Assembly (NCBI GenBank): GCA_947247005.1
Contig: OX365949.1
Span: forward strand, 18,727,130-18,791,129
Reading direction: 5' to 3'
Origin: Spisula solida
Taxonomy: Eukaryota; Mollusca; Bivalvia; Venerida; Mactridae
DNA length: 64,000 bases
Shown: in pieces, positions 38,792 through 50,108 of the stretch
Layout of the letters: every line of letters starts with the position of its first letter
How positions within the stretch are numbered: position 1 is the stretch's first letter
Position numbers and translations under genes: made by a program
Notes under the pieces: model-generated
Seen by the model: the letters and a program-made list of their open reading frames with translations, nothing else
Databases searched by the model: none
Told to the model about the DNA's origin: nothing

Positions 38792-41405
38792 ATGCATTCT
38801 AACACGTGTAATGTGTGCAATTTTATACGGACTAATTTATTTGCGGAGTTGATGAGTTACTTTTCATGTTGCTATAGACTGTTAAAAGTATCGTAACATC
38901 CGCCCCCGGATTTTTAAGTTTTACTATTATCTTTATTTGTCGCCAAAATGATGCTTATTTCACGTCAACTTTAAGTTACGTATTGAATGTTTACGCATAT
39001 GAATTGATACATGCAATAACATATTACTAAAATATAAATATAATCGAATAAATAAACAGAAACGCTACGAAATAAAAATTACGCAAAGCGTCGCGCTGTA
39101 CGGCGACGTCACAATTCATGACGTCATGAAATAAACAAAACGTAAATTTCATTGATAAAAGTCGCGAATTATACGCGGGAGATAAATTCAACAGCCAAAT
39201 TCTACCGTGATATACCGTTTATTAGATAACGCTGCAGCTCTATACGTTTACATGGAGCAAAATACAGACAGTGTTAGGATTGACATTAGTGAACTTCCTT
39301 TTAATTGTATAGCCTTTGTTAATTGGGTGAACAGCAATGACAATAAAGAAACATCACATCGTATATTGACATGAAGTATTATTCCAGAGTCATTTATACA
39401 ATGGAGATGCTACTTCAGACTGAACTACTTCCGTATGACCTTAACATAATAGCTGGCATATATCATAATCATCAGTTTATATGTGTTACCATGTCTAGTA
39501 TCTAGACACACTTAACAAATAAATGACTTAATGTGTTTGTACATCAGTCGAATAGTACTGGATAATTCATGAATGTTGTTATTCTAACAGTCTGCTTAAA
39601 TTAGAAACAACTCAAGGCCATCACACGTACATGTTACAGATGTAACTTGGTATCTACTTATTAGGTAACGATGTTGTTATATACCACCCACAGGCCCTCG
39701 ATGCGATTTTATGGTCAGGAAAAACATATTACTCTTAAACACTACAAAGTCTTTTTCTCGAGCCGGGAATTATCCGAGTTAGAGAATACAATCATGCCCT
39801 TAAATTTATCATTTATTCACTCACCGGTCGTATCAATCTTGGTGTCAATCGTTAGTAGAATGATTTTCTTCACTACTTGTTGTTTCGATTTCCAACGGCA
39901 ATGCGCATGCTCGCGAAATTTCGTAAGACGACATTTCATTGGTCAGCGGCGTAGGTGTGTTTTTACGACGTAAATAGGTGTGTAGCGGTCTGTATCGAAC
40001 TAGATACCTCTCGCAATCGAAGCACTAGGCTACGGAGGGGGCTCACATACTAGTACTGCGAATGTACTGGCATTTGGCTGTAATGGGGACAGATATCATG
40101 AAACACCCGCATTTAAACCAAGTTGCATGTACTAAGAAAGTACTGATATGTATTGAAGTTCAGGAAGTCTATCACGGAAACATGTGTGTTCGATAGTAAC
40201 AAGTTGGGCATAAATTCTTCCCTTCTCATCGGTGCATGTATTTTACTCTACACCATACGAGGAAGTAGAAATACAAGGAAGCAAATGAAATGGTATTAGC
40301 ATCTATTTAGTCAAGAATTTAAAACCAAATTGAAGTAAAGAGAAAATCTCTGAAACAGTCTAATTTGGTACCATTGAAATCTCAGATTTCGGAATTTACG
40401 TCCATTAGGCAGGGAAAATGTCGTTCAGTGTATTAGTCTACCAGGCTGTTCACACGGTTCTGGTGTCTCTATAAAATCAATATCAACCAAGTTATTTTAT
40501 TAGCTCGACTATATACAAAGCTTAAAGAAAGTTGCATTTAAAATTAAACTTTCGTCGGCTTCTTACTTTGGTTGGTTTGTCGTAAACATAACACTACTAC
40601 TTATATCTTATTGAAACGTATCAAGGGGCTTACAGGTCATCAACACTACATCATACTTCTTTATATAATTAAATTCAATTCATGACAATTGTTAGAATTT
40701 GATAGCATACTATCAACTGACGATGTATTAAGACTTTCGTATATTGGCAAATTCATATACTAGTCCAGCGCACTGTCTTCTGGAAACTCTTGTTATTTCA
40801 TTTCGTGACTGTCTTCTGATTTCATGTGTATGAAACTATCCGATTAAGAAACATTATGTACCTAAAATAATTATATATAATTCTAACACGATCTGCGGAT
40901 TAATCCATTAAATATAGAGCGGACCTAACAATGTATTATTACCCCCATAAAACATACCTATCAAATTGGCTGTTTCTATTTACGCCCATTATCACGTGAC
41001 ATATTTATGAATGAATGAACGTAAACTTTATAGTAAAATTTTCTACGAGTCACGATAACAAGGCGAGTTGCACGAGAATCCAGTGTTACAGCTTAGGCGC
41101 ATCTATTTTTAGAAACTCCTATATACTCTAGAAACCAAGTTTGATTAAAGCTTCTGATAATCAATTCATTTATATTTTTCATTTTATGAAATAGATACCA
41201 TATACTCGAGTTATTAAAATTGTTTCAATGTGTAAAATGTGGTATTTCCTTCAGAAAATTACGAAGGTCGTTCTTATTAACGAGGGAGGTAATTGTACCA
41301 GCTAATAAGCCACTCAATTTCAGCGTGGACTTATGTTCAATGTCAAATGGGTGAAAATGGAATGCGCGCAGTTAAATAGTGCGGGATATTATCGTATTTA
41401 GAATC
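38792..41405. other. Intergenic sequence, no gene recognised
   Basis: AT-rich DNA with two TGACGTCA-like sites near 39105-39125 and a tRNA-like minus-strand fragment at about 39985-40045 (A-box-like TAGCCTAGTGC, B-box-like AGTTCGATACA). No spliced gene could be supported. Confidence 0.4.
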
Positions 41406-41900
41406 GAAATAAAAACTCTGTTCTTGTATATTGTCGGTGAATAAAACACGGGCACTCGTTCGGATGCGGAAAATTTAATCACTCGTCCGTAGAATTAAAT
41501 CACTCGTGCTACGGACTCGTGATTTAATTTTTCCGCATCCGAACTCCTGCCCGTCTTTTATTCACCGACAATAAACGCGAACAGATTTTTATTTCTTAAA
41601 TAACACATGGCTGCGAGGGTGATGGTAAATAATACCAACCCGAGAATGGTTATATCACCCGAGGCGAAGCTACGCACTCGTGATTTAATTTTTCCGCATC
41701 CGAACTCCTGCCCGTGTTTTATTCACCGACAATAAACGCGAACAGATTTTTATTTCTTAAATAACACATGGCTGCGAGGGTGATGGTAAATAATACCAAC
41801 CCGAGAATGGTTATATCACCCGAGGCGAAGCCGGGGATGATATGACTATTCAAGTGTTGGTATTATTTATTGTCACCCGAGCAGCCATATGTTATTTATT
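41406..41900. repeat. Foldback with ~80-bp arms plus a 161-bp direct duplication
   Basis: The left arm (about 41406-41488) pairs with 41515-41595. Landmarks are TTGTCGGTGAATAAAACACG and its inverse TTTTATTCACCGACAA. The segment from 41515 to about 41671 is then repeated directly at 41676-41832, with 161-bp spacing and near identity. A second inverted pair links AACACATGGCTGCGAGGGTG with CACCCGAGCAGCCATATGTT at 41855-41893. Confidence 0.9.
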
Positions 41901-42037
41901 TTATTATACCGAACAAAATTACAACCATTTTGCAAAATAAAATATCAACAAATGTAAGCAGAACTTAGATTGCCATTATGATAATTTTACATGTACAATC
42001 TCAGTCCGTGTACGTTTCTAATGAGTTGGTGCTATAT

Positions 42038-42087
42038 TTAGTAAATCTTGTCAGTTTCAACAGTTGAAATCGACAAGATTTACTAAA
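42038..42087. repeat. 50-bp palindrome
   Basis: Arms TTTAGTAAATCTTGTC and GACAAGATTTACTAAA are perfect, and the centre TTTCAAC/GTTGAAA also pairs, leaving only a few unpaired bases. Confidence 0.9.
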
Positions 42088-42875
42088 AATTGCATGTGAA
42101 ATATATACAAACATATAAATAGCATACGGATACTCTCTAGCAGGGTGTTCCGGACTCAAATAGTACAAATTTCTATAAATAGCCCAGCCTCGTTTTTACT
42201 AGTAGTGATCGAACAAAATATCACCTAGTGATCGAATAAAATATCACACGGAAGGTCTATGGGGAAAATACATAGAGAGGTCACGTGAGGTATAATAAAA
42301 CAATATAACAGTAATGTAGCCTAGTGATTTGAGGGTCTGATTATTGTTATTGGTTAAAATTGAAAAAAGAATTAGTGGGCATCTTAGTCATTCGGTAAAG
42401 GGAAATACTTTCAAATGTAGTGCTCTGGACACATTGCTCCCCATACGGATGTATAACATTCATTCTCCTACAATCTGAACTACATCACTCTAACTCTGCA
42501 CCGACTATTGCAGAAGGTTCGACTATATTGTTCAGTCTGAAATTAACTCCAAGAAGTTTAGTACTTAGAGACCCAAATCGCCTCATCCACGACACATCAG
42601 ATACACTAATGTCCTTTTTATGTGTACGTACAAGATGCACCAGCAAGGGTTTGTTGAATTAGCGGGATAATTCGTCTGTTTGGTTAGATTTAAATAAATC
42701 GGCGAGTCTATAAAAGCGTTGAGCTATACTAATTGATATGATGACGAACAAGTATCCGTCATGTTGACAACTTTCTCTCCTGATTGTGACTAACGATTGA
42801 ATTAAACACCTTATTCGTTATAGGGAATAGCTAAAGTTTGGATTTGTTAACCATAATATGCCAAAAAAGGCGAAA
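42088..42875. other. Intergenic sequence, nothing recognised
   Basis: Contains a short direct repeat (AGTGATCGAACAAAATATCAC and a variant near 42204-42246). No gene supported; an 80-codon open frame at 42420 has no recognisable homology. Confidence 0.4.
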
Positions 42876-43250
42876 GTTTATACAGATTTGAACCCCGTGT
42901 CTATACAGATTTGAACTGCCGAAAATCGTCAGATAAGTTGCGATTTACGTTCGGTATTTCGATGTCTATTTTATCATAGATAAAGATTTTAGTCGTTCTG
43001 CCAATGGAGAAGTGTCTATACAGATTTGAACGCATTTGCTTTACAGGTACCAATACATATTTGAATTGTTCTCGATTATTGCTATACATTCTAAGCGTAT
43101 AGGGTCATGAATAAACTTGATGTCTATATAGATTTGGTGTCTATACAGATTAGTTTAGTTCTATAAAGCAATAGATTCTAGATTTATAGACTAGATTTAA
43201 ATAATGTTGCTTCTAAACAAATATACTGGGTGTCTATACAGATTTCGCTC
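42876..43250 (+). repeat. Irregularly spaced CTATACAGATTTGAAC motif cluster
   Basis: Seven copies or near copies of the word lie at about 42878, 42900, 43013, 43048, 43120, 43139 and 43230, separated by unrelated DNA of 5-100 bases. Spacing is not periodic, unlike the minisatellites in this window. Confidence 0.85.
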
Positions 43251-44754
43251 GTTCTATATACATGTACCGAGTATTGCTACCTAAACAAACTTAAATATGT
43301 ATAGATGAATTAAATACATTTTTTGAAGAATAACCCATAAGTCTCATATATCATTTTGTTGCTTATAGTTCAAATAATCTATATCAACGGGTGTTTTTGC
43401 TATATTCAATTTTTATAAAGATATATTTATAAAAAGATAATTGCATAACAGGTATACATTTTTCAAAATGTCAGTCTCATTTATTTGGTAACAAAATGTT
43501 AGAAAAATTAGAAACTTTAGTTTTTTAAATATTTGATCAAGGTCATGCCTGCCCATTTATTTAAATAAAAGCAGTCAAAGTGCATTTATTTTGAGCAATA
43601 AAATACATCAACATGAATTAAAATAATCACATGTGTATGTGTGAAGGACTACTTTTAATAAATCCTAAATAATGTAGGCTATGGTAGGCCTGACGGACCA
43701 GATAGTTGTTGGTTTGTCCAAATCCGATTTTATCGGGTCTATAAGACTTAAAACTCGACTATTTGGACAAGTTTTAAGTTGCCAAGAAAGAACTGAAACA
43801 GGTTTATGGAAAATTAATTAAAGCTTTAGTATTTCTGTCCATAATAAACATATTTTAATAAGATTCCCTTCCACTGTATTTTATTTGTTTATATACCAAA
43901 GAAATGGCTTATTTATCGTTAGTGGTACTGGTCCCGGATAATTTTTGTTCCGTTCGTTAGCCCGTTTCTTTTGACATGAGAAAACTGCTATATTTGGTCA
44001 GTTTGTGAGTTAAAATGGTTACATATTACTAAAAAATACTGTTTGCAAACGATAGTATAGCATGGCAGTAACCTCACACCATACGTAAACTTACCGAGCA
44101 CGACGAAACATTTGCACGGACTGTTTGTGTGGATTGAAATATGTTTGACAGCTGTGTAATGACCGATTTTACACAAACTGTAGGTGATCGAGGAACGATC
44201 CAGACAATCGAGTTACTAAAAAGTGTTTGCAATGATTATACCAACATAATTAACATAAGGATTATTTAAAAACGTATATTACTTTTGTAATTTAGTTAAA
44301 ATAAAGTTTGACAGGAAGCCGCGTTACACAATTCAGATTATCAATTCGCTAACATGTGCAGCATGTGTTGGGATAGGAAAATGCTGATATTGATGTTTCA
44401 TTGGGACTTAATTAAACCGTAAGTAATATATTGTTTTCGATGTCATCCTTCGTTATGAACGACGTATTATGAACACCGTATCATAATAGTTTCGTCGATA
44501 AACTGCCGCACTATCTTAATTCATTTTTGGCGCATGAATATAAATTTGCTATGATCGTTTGTAAAGTTGATATATTATGAACGCAATAAAGTTCATTATT
44601 CAATCTGGCAATCGATTTTGTTGATAACTATGTTTGAAAAACATGTTCCAGTACGTTTACTGCGGTGACAGGAGGGGGCAAACATGGCGACTTCCTTGTA
44701 GAAATTACAAATAGACATGAAGGTGTTTTTCGCGTATACAAAACACCAGCATCT
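43251..44754. other. Intergenic sequence, nothing recognised
   Basis: AT-rich; no gene or repeat family supported. Confidence 0.4.
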
Positions 44755-45325
44755 AATTATGCCCCCCATCTTTGATGAGGGGGTATATTGCTTTGCACAT
44801 GTCTGTCGGTCGGTCGGTCGTATAAAATGGTTTCCGTTCAATAACTCAGGAACGCTTTGACCTAGGATCTTCAAAATTTACATGAAGGTTGGTCAGAATC
44901 AGTAGATGACCCCTATTGATTTTAAGGTCAGTAGGTCAAAGGTCAAGGTCATTGTGACCTTTACTATTCCTGACTATTTAAATGGTTTCCGTTCAATAAC
45001 TCAAGAAGGCTTTGACCTAGGATCTTCAAACTTTACATGGAGGTTGGGCAGCAACAGTAGATGGCCCCTATTGATTTTGAGGTCAGTAGGTCAAAGGTCA
45101 AGGTCACTGTGACCTTTTAAATTTCTGACTATTTCAATGGTTTCCGTTCAATAACTCAAGAACGCTTTGACCTAGTATCTTCAAACTTTACATGGAGGTT
45201 GGACAGCAACAGTAGATGACCCCTATTGATTTTGAGGTCAAAGGTCAAGGCCACTGTGACCTTCCCCATTTCTGACTATTGGGCTGCCATGGGGACATAC
45301 GTGTTTAACAAACATCTCTTGTTCT
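44755..45325 (+). mobile_element. TATGCCCCC/ATCTTTGATGAG family element, fuller copy 2
   Basis: The 5' end pairs TATGCCCCCCATC with GATGAGGGGGTATA as a hairpin. Next come TCGGTCGGTCGGTCG and three internal units of about 150 bp (TTTCCGTTCAATAACTCA, GCTTTGACCTAGGATCTTC, TAGATGACCCCTATTGATTT, AGGTCAAAGGTCAAGGTCA). The 3' end is GGGCTGCCATGGGGACATAC. Confidence 0.85.
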
Positions 45326-45994
45326 AAGCCTGGTATGCCCTTGCGAGGATTGATTATAAAGTTCGTATTATAAAATACAATAATGATAACGTTTGACATT
45401 TTAAAAAAAAGTGGTATTTTTTATTCGAAAATCGCCTTTATTTTGGAGTTAGCATTTGAATTAGGCAACTATATGACACATTGTACATCAGGCGCAAGTG
45501 CTACAATGGTTTTCGATCATATATAATAAAAACAGATGACATATGGTGTTTGAATTAACGTTTTGCAAGTGTGTTATTCAAGCATTTTCTAGGGTTATGA
45601 TTATCTTAAGACCCCAAAACGCATTTTATGGTGTTTCACGGTGGAGCGGAAGTTTAAAACTCTGGTGAACTAGCGTCTGGTTACCATACGAACAGGCTTT
45701 AAATGGATGTGTCAAAATCTAATAATTTCTTACAATAGCGATTTTACTGTATAGTCAATACTAGTCTTATAAAAATGCAGTTCTTAGTTATAGCTGAAAC
45801 CTTACGGGTCATTTATTCCAAATGCATTTAAACACCAAAATATCGCGAAAACTGGTTGGTTACAACGTACTCTACTTGTTGACTACACATACATACACAT
45901 GTGTTTGATTGAGAATTCATAGACAGTCGTTCGACAATCGCACGATACATTAGCGATTTTCCTAAAAGGTGCATCTACTTGAATTGGCTGAGGT
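45326..45994. other. Intergenic sequence, nothing recognised
   Basis: AT-rich; nothing supported. Confidence 0.4.
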
Positions 45995-46078
45995 GATGTA
46001 AGCTCCCAGGGAAGATTGGACAATTGCCTAACTGTGTTGTCTCTATAAATAAAGTCTTTATTATTATTATTATTATTG
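45995..46078 (+). mobile_element. 3' end of a retroposon with (ATT)n tail, copy 2
   Basis: Matches 2274-2370: CAGGGAAGATTGGACAATTG, CCTAACTGTGTTGTCTCTAT, AATAAAGTCTTTATT, then ATT triplets. Confidence 0.6.
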
Positions 46079-46925
46079 TTTACTCAATTATTCGCTGTTT
46101 ATATCCATTTATACGAGTTTATCCAGGTTTGTTCCGTAGATCAACTTGGTTTCCTAGCGCATGCTTAGTGCTTAGTCGTGCAGATTCTAACTATGTGTAC
46201 ACACGAATCAGATGCTTGCAATTCATCATTTATACGATAGTAGCTTATCTTTATATTGAGTTTGATGTACTTTTATGTGCATACACATTATCGTTAACAA
46301 TGGAAAATATCAATAACATTATACTTTAACTAGTTGATTTATTGTAACTGCATTCGTAAAGATCAGAAGAGTGTTGCTTTCGATATTGCTTCTAGAGCTA
46401 TCAGATTAATATTACAGCAAAACCGTTGGTTTATCAGTACATTGCTTGAATGTTCACCGATAAGATCAGACGAAACCAAACTACAATGGTAAAAATGACA
46501 TATTCAAGTGTTTTGAAAGTGCTAGATACATGCAAATCGAATCAGACTTGTCGGAATGTATATCTTCAGACACGCGGTTGTCGGATTTGGATAATAGGCA
46601 ACAAATGGAAATACGTGATAGTGTTAAGTTGAATTTCCTAAAAGACTTCAGACGAAATGGTTGCATACAATTGTACATTTTGTACTTAATATTATGCCGA
46701 ATAAACGCAGACAGGTTTAGAAATGCTGAATATGGCTAAATTAGGAATATGACGTTATATGAATTAGTTGACGTGGCACAAATCATTTCCTGTGTAATAA
46801 TCAACCATATGTAAGTGTTGTCATCTGTCTAGACGTATCAACTTATCTTGAAGCACCTGTAACGGTAGTATTGATAAAATGAAAACATTTTTTTTCTTTT
46901 ATAAAATTTATGTTATAGGTAAATT
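46079..46925. other. Intergenic sequence, nothing recognised
   Basis: No gene supported; short open frames here have no recognisable homology. Confidence 0.4.
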
Positions 46926-47012
46926 GTAAACTTGGGTAGCTAAACGGGGGGATTTACTGTACAAACTCTATGGTTAAAGTACATAAACATGCATAACCTA
47001 GAAATACACATA
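46926..47012 (+). repeat. 87-bp dispersed repeat shared with 283-372
   Basis: CTTGGGTAGCTAAACGG, ACTCTATGGTTAAAGTACAT and ATGCATAACCTAGAAATACA occur in the same order in both places. The internal G run is 6 here and 13 in the other copy. Confidence 0.8.
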
Positions 47013-47464
47013 TATCTTGTCTAGTACTTTTGTTTGTTTAATCTTTATTAATAATACAGTTACCTGTGCCTTGAAGTTATCATTGTTTTTAATACGCTGT
47101 ATTTTAAGGACACATGGCGAGATATTTAGAAGATGTCACACATGCGTATATTAAAAGGTTGTTAAGTGACGAATATGAGGCACTATAGTCTACCTAGGCA
47201 AGTGGTTAGAGAGGGTATAATTAGTATTTATGGGATGGGACTAGGACCCACTTTGTGTCCATGCAGTTATATGTACTTACCGCAGTTATTCAGGGGAGGT
47301 TGATGTGGTGAAAGGATAGTACTGGTTTCATCTGTCATATGCAGTACTTTGGACAGGTTGTTTCTCTAACAATCACTGCCTATATAGCCAACATACAAAC
47401 AGTCTACGGACTAGTGGCGAACAATGAAAGTTCAAACTAACAGTAAACAATGGACTTTTTCATC
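47013..47464. other. Intergenic sequence, nothing recognised
   Basis: Nothing supported. Confidence 0.4.
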
Positions 47465-47580
47465 CACAGGGTATTGACGCATACTATTTTATGCGTGTGC
47501 GACCGCCTTATATCTCATATACGAATATGAGATATAAGGCGGTCGCACACGCATAAAATAATATGCGTCAATACCTTGTG
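47465..47580. repeat. Near-perfect 116-bp palindrome (56-bp arms, 4-base loop)
   Basis: The left arm 47465-47520 and right arm 47525-47580 differ at only two positions, around a loop ACGA. Arms include TTTTATGCGTGTGCGACCGC and its exact inverse. It has no coding content and no duplicate elsewhere in the window. Confidence 0.97.
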
Positions 47581-48279
47581 TTTTCATCTTAAAACTAATA
47601 ATCTGATACTGAACTCAAGATTTACGTCAATCGTATTATCCTTGACCGAAATGCCTAAAAAATAATTACATACATGAGGTAGTTTTCATCTGATCGACGT
47701 AAGATCGGCCATCAAAACTTTGTAAAAAACAAGATGAGGTGTGCACCAAACTTCGCTGCATAATCTGGACAACAATTGCAGAGGTACAAATCTACCTGTA
47801 GGAGTATATGAACAAAGCTGGTTTTCTTTAGGAGTATTAAAGTTCAAGAAGTCTATACATGTATATATGTCTTGGAAATCAACGAGTTGCATATATATAT
47901 ATACACATCCTTTCTTTCTGAGCATTATATTATTATATACTAGGGTTTATCGAGTTCGTATAAATATGCTGTGAATCGTGTATTAATGCTCGTATACAAG
48001 TTTATACAGAAATGTTCAGCTTTTATTGTAACTCAATGCCTTCCAGTTTGCCAAAGACTGATGCATCAAGACTGATATATAAAGTTCGTCAATCTCGGTT
48101 ATCACATTAATGTCCATTAGAGAACGAAATGTATCTTCAGTCCATCCGTCAGCCAATGTCTTCAATCGAATACGTCCTGTGCCATATTAACTAGTAACTT
48201 AGTTGACTAAAGGACGTTTGATAGGGTAACATTTTTTTAAAGATGATACCAAAAATAGGCACAATTGTAGTTTGATATA
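47581..48279. other. Intergenic sequence upstream of a LINE, nothing recognised
   Basis: I see no endonuclease domain that would belong to the LINE starting near 48280, so the element appears 5'-truncated. Confidence 0.45.
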
Positions 48280-49516
48280 TACTGAAACTCCGCCTATGCC
48301 GGTCCCAAGCCCGGATGCGAAAGGAGGAGGGTTGTGCGTAGGGCCAGCACCCCAACCACATGAAAACAGACTATGCTACAGAAACCCAAACCGCAGATTT
48401 GAAGCTTTGACAGACGCAGATGATGACTCCTTGGATAAGGAAATTGGACCGTGTAAAGAACACATTCTCATCAGTCTGCAAAAAAAGGCTTGGCTTCCGA
48501 ACTCGAACTTACAACACCTGGATCTCCGACAGTACCATCAAAAAGATTGAAACCAAAAGAACAGTCCGGCAGAGGCTTCTCCAAGCAAAGACCAGAGAAC
48601 AGACACAGAGAGTCCAGAGTAAATACAGAAGGTAAAGTAGGTAAAAAAGAACTGTAGACAAGACCAGCAAACTATGATTGACCACCAGGCAGCGAAAGCG
48701 GAAACAGCTGCGCAACAAAATGATATGACAACCCTATACCAGATAACTCGACAACTAGCAAGACGTAAAAGCAACTCCAAGATGCCTGTGAAAGACCGAA
48801 ATGGAACTATCTTGTCCAAGCCAGAAGACCCAACTGAAACGGTGGAAGGAGCACTTCTATGAGCTTCTTCACACATCCCCCACTATAGAAGAGGGTCCAG
48901 AACTGGCCTTAGACACAGGACCAATAACCAAACAGGAAATCACATAAGCCATCAACAAGATAAAGAGCGGGAAAGCTCCAGGACCGGACAAGATCCCACC
49001 AGAAGCGATGAAGGCATCGGCAGACGTTACTGCTGACATCATGTTCAACCTCATCATAGGGACACAGAAGAAGTTCCTGTTGAGTGGCAGACAGGGTACC
49101 TTGTAAAGCTACCAAAGAAAGGCAACCTAATCGACTGTAATAATTGGCGAGGAATCCAGCTGCTATCCATGTCCATCAAGGTACTGTCAAGGATCATTCT
49201 AGAGAGGATGAAAACCGAAGTCAACAAACTCCTTAGAGAAGAGCAAGCAGGTTTCAGAGCATTAAGATCATGTGCAGACCAGATTGCAACGCTCCGAATC
49301 ATCATTGAACAATCCATTGAATGGAACTGTCCACTGTATGTCAACTTCAAGAAGGTGTTTGACACAGTGGATAGAGACACAATCTGGAAAATACTGATGC
49401 ACTTCGGCATCCCATAAAAGATGATCAACTTTATCCGGAGTCTTTATAACAACAACCTCCGCCAGGCCATCCACCTGAACCCTTCCAAGTACGCACTGGG
49501 GTTAGACAAGGTTTGC

Positions 49517-49658
49517 TTGTTTAGTTGGGCATTGTGCCTTGTGGGTGTTTTATGTTCGTTCGTTCGGTTGGACATTGTGCTGTGTGTGTTTTTAATGTTT
49601 TCTGTGCTCGGCTGGTTAAGTTGAGTGCTGCCTTCCCTGTCCGACTTAATATAATCTT
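49517..49658 (+). mobile_element. Short repeat A, copy 2, inserted in the LINE
   Basis: The LINE reading frame VRQG is split just before CLLS-type sequence resumes. The insert shares TTCTGTGCTCGGCTGGTTAA and TATAATCTTTTTGC with 26745-26875. TTTGC flanks both sides (about 49512-49516 and 49658-49663), consistent with a short target duplication. Confidence 0.75.
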
Positions 49659-50108
49659 TTTGCCTGCTCTCTCCTATAGTTATTGACTGGGTTATGAAGA
49701 CGACACTGGATACACCCAGAGGGATACAATGGACCCTTCAGAGCAAGCTGGAAGACCTTGATTACGCTGACGACATAGGTCTCCTGCCCAACACTTTTGC
49801 CCAAATACAGCAGAAAACAGAGAAGCTGCTGGAAGTAGCCAGAACAACAGGGCTAGAGGTCAACATCGACAAAACAAAATGCCTCAGGATCAACCCAGGC
49901 AGCAGACAAGGCATCCACATTATGTCATAGTAGGACAAGCCATTGAAAATATTGACAACTTCACCTATCTTGGCAGCCTCGTCAGTAAGACAGGAGGCAC
50001 AGAAGAGAACATCAAGGCAAGACTAGGGAAAGCCCGCCATGCACTCACAACAATGAGAACAGTGTGGAACAACCGATACATCCACTGGAAGACAAAGATC
50101 AGGCTATT

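Noticed and set aside
39985..40045. Minus-strand tRNA gene
   Set aside because: Only partial A- and B-box resemblance, with no consistent cloverleaf.
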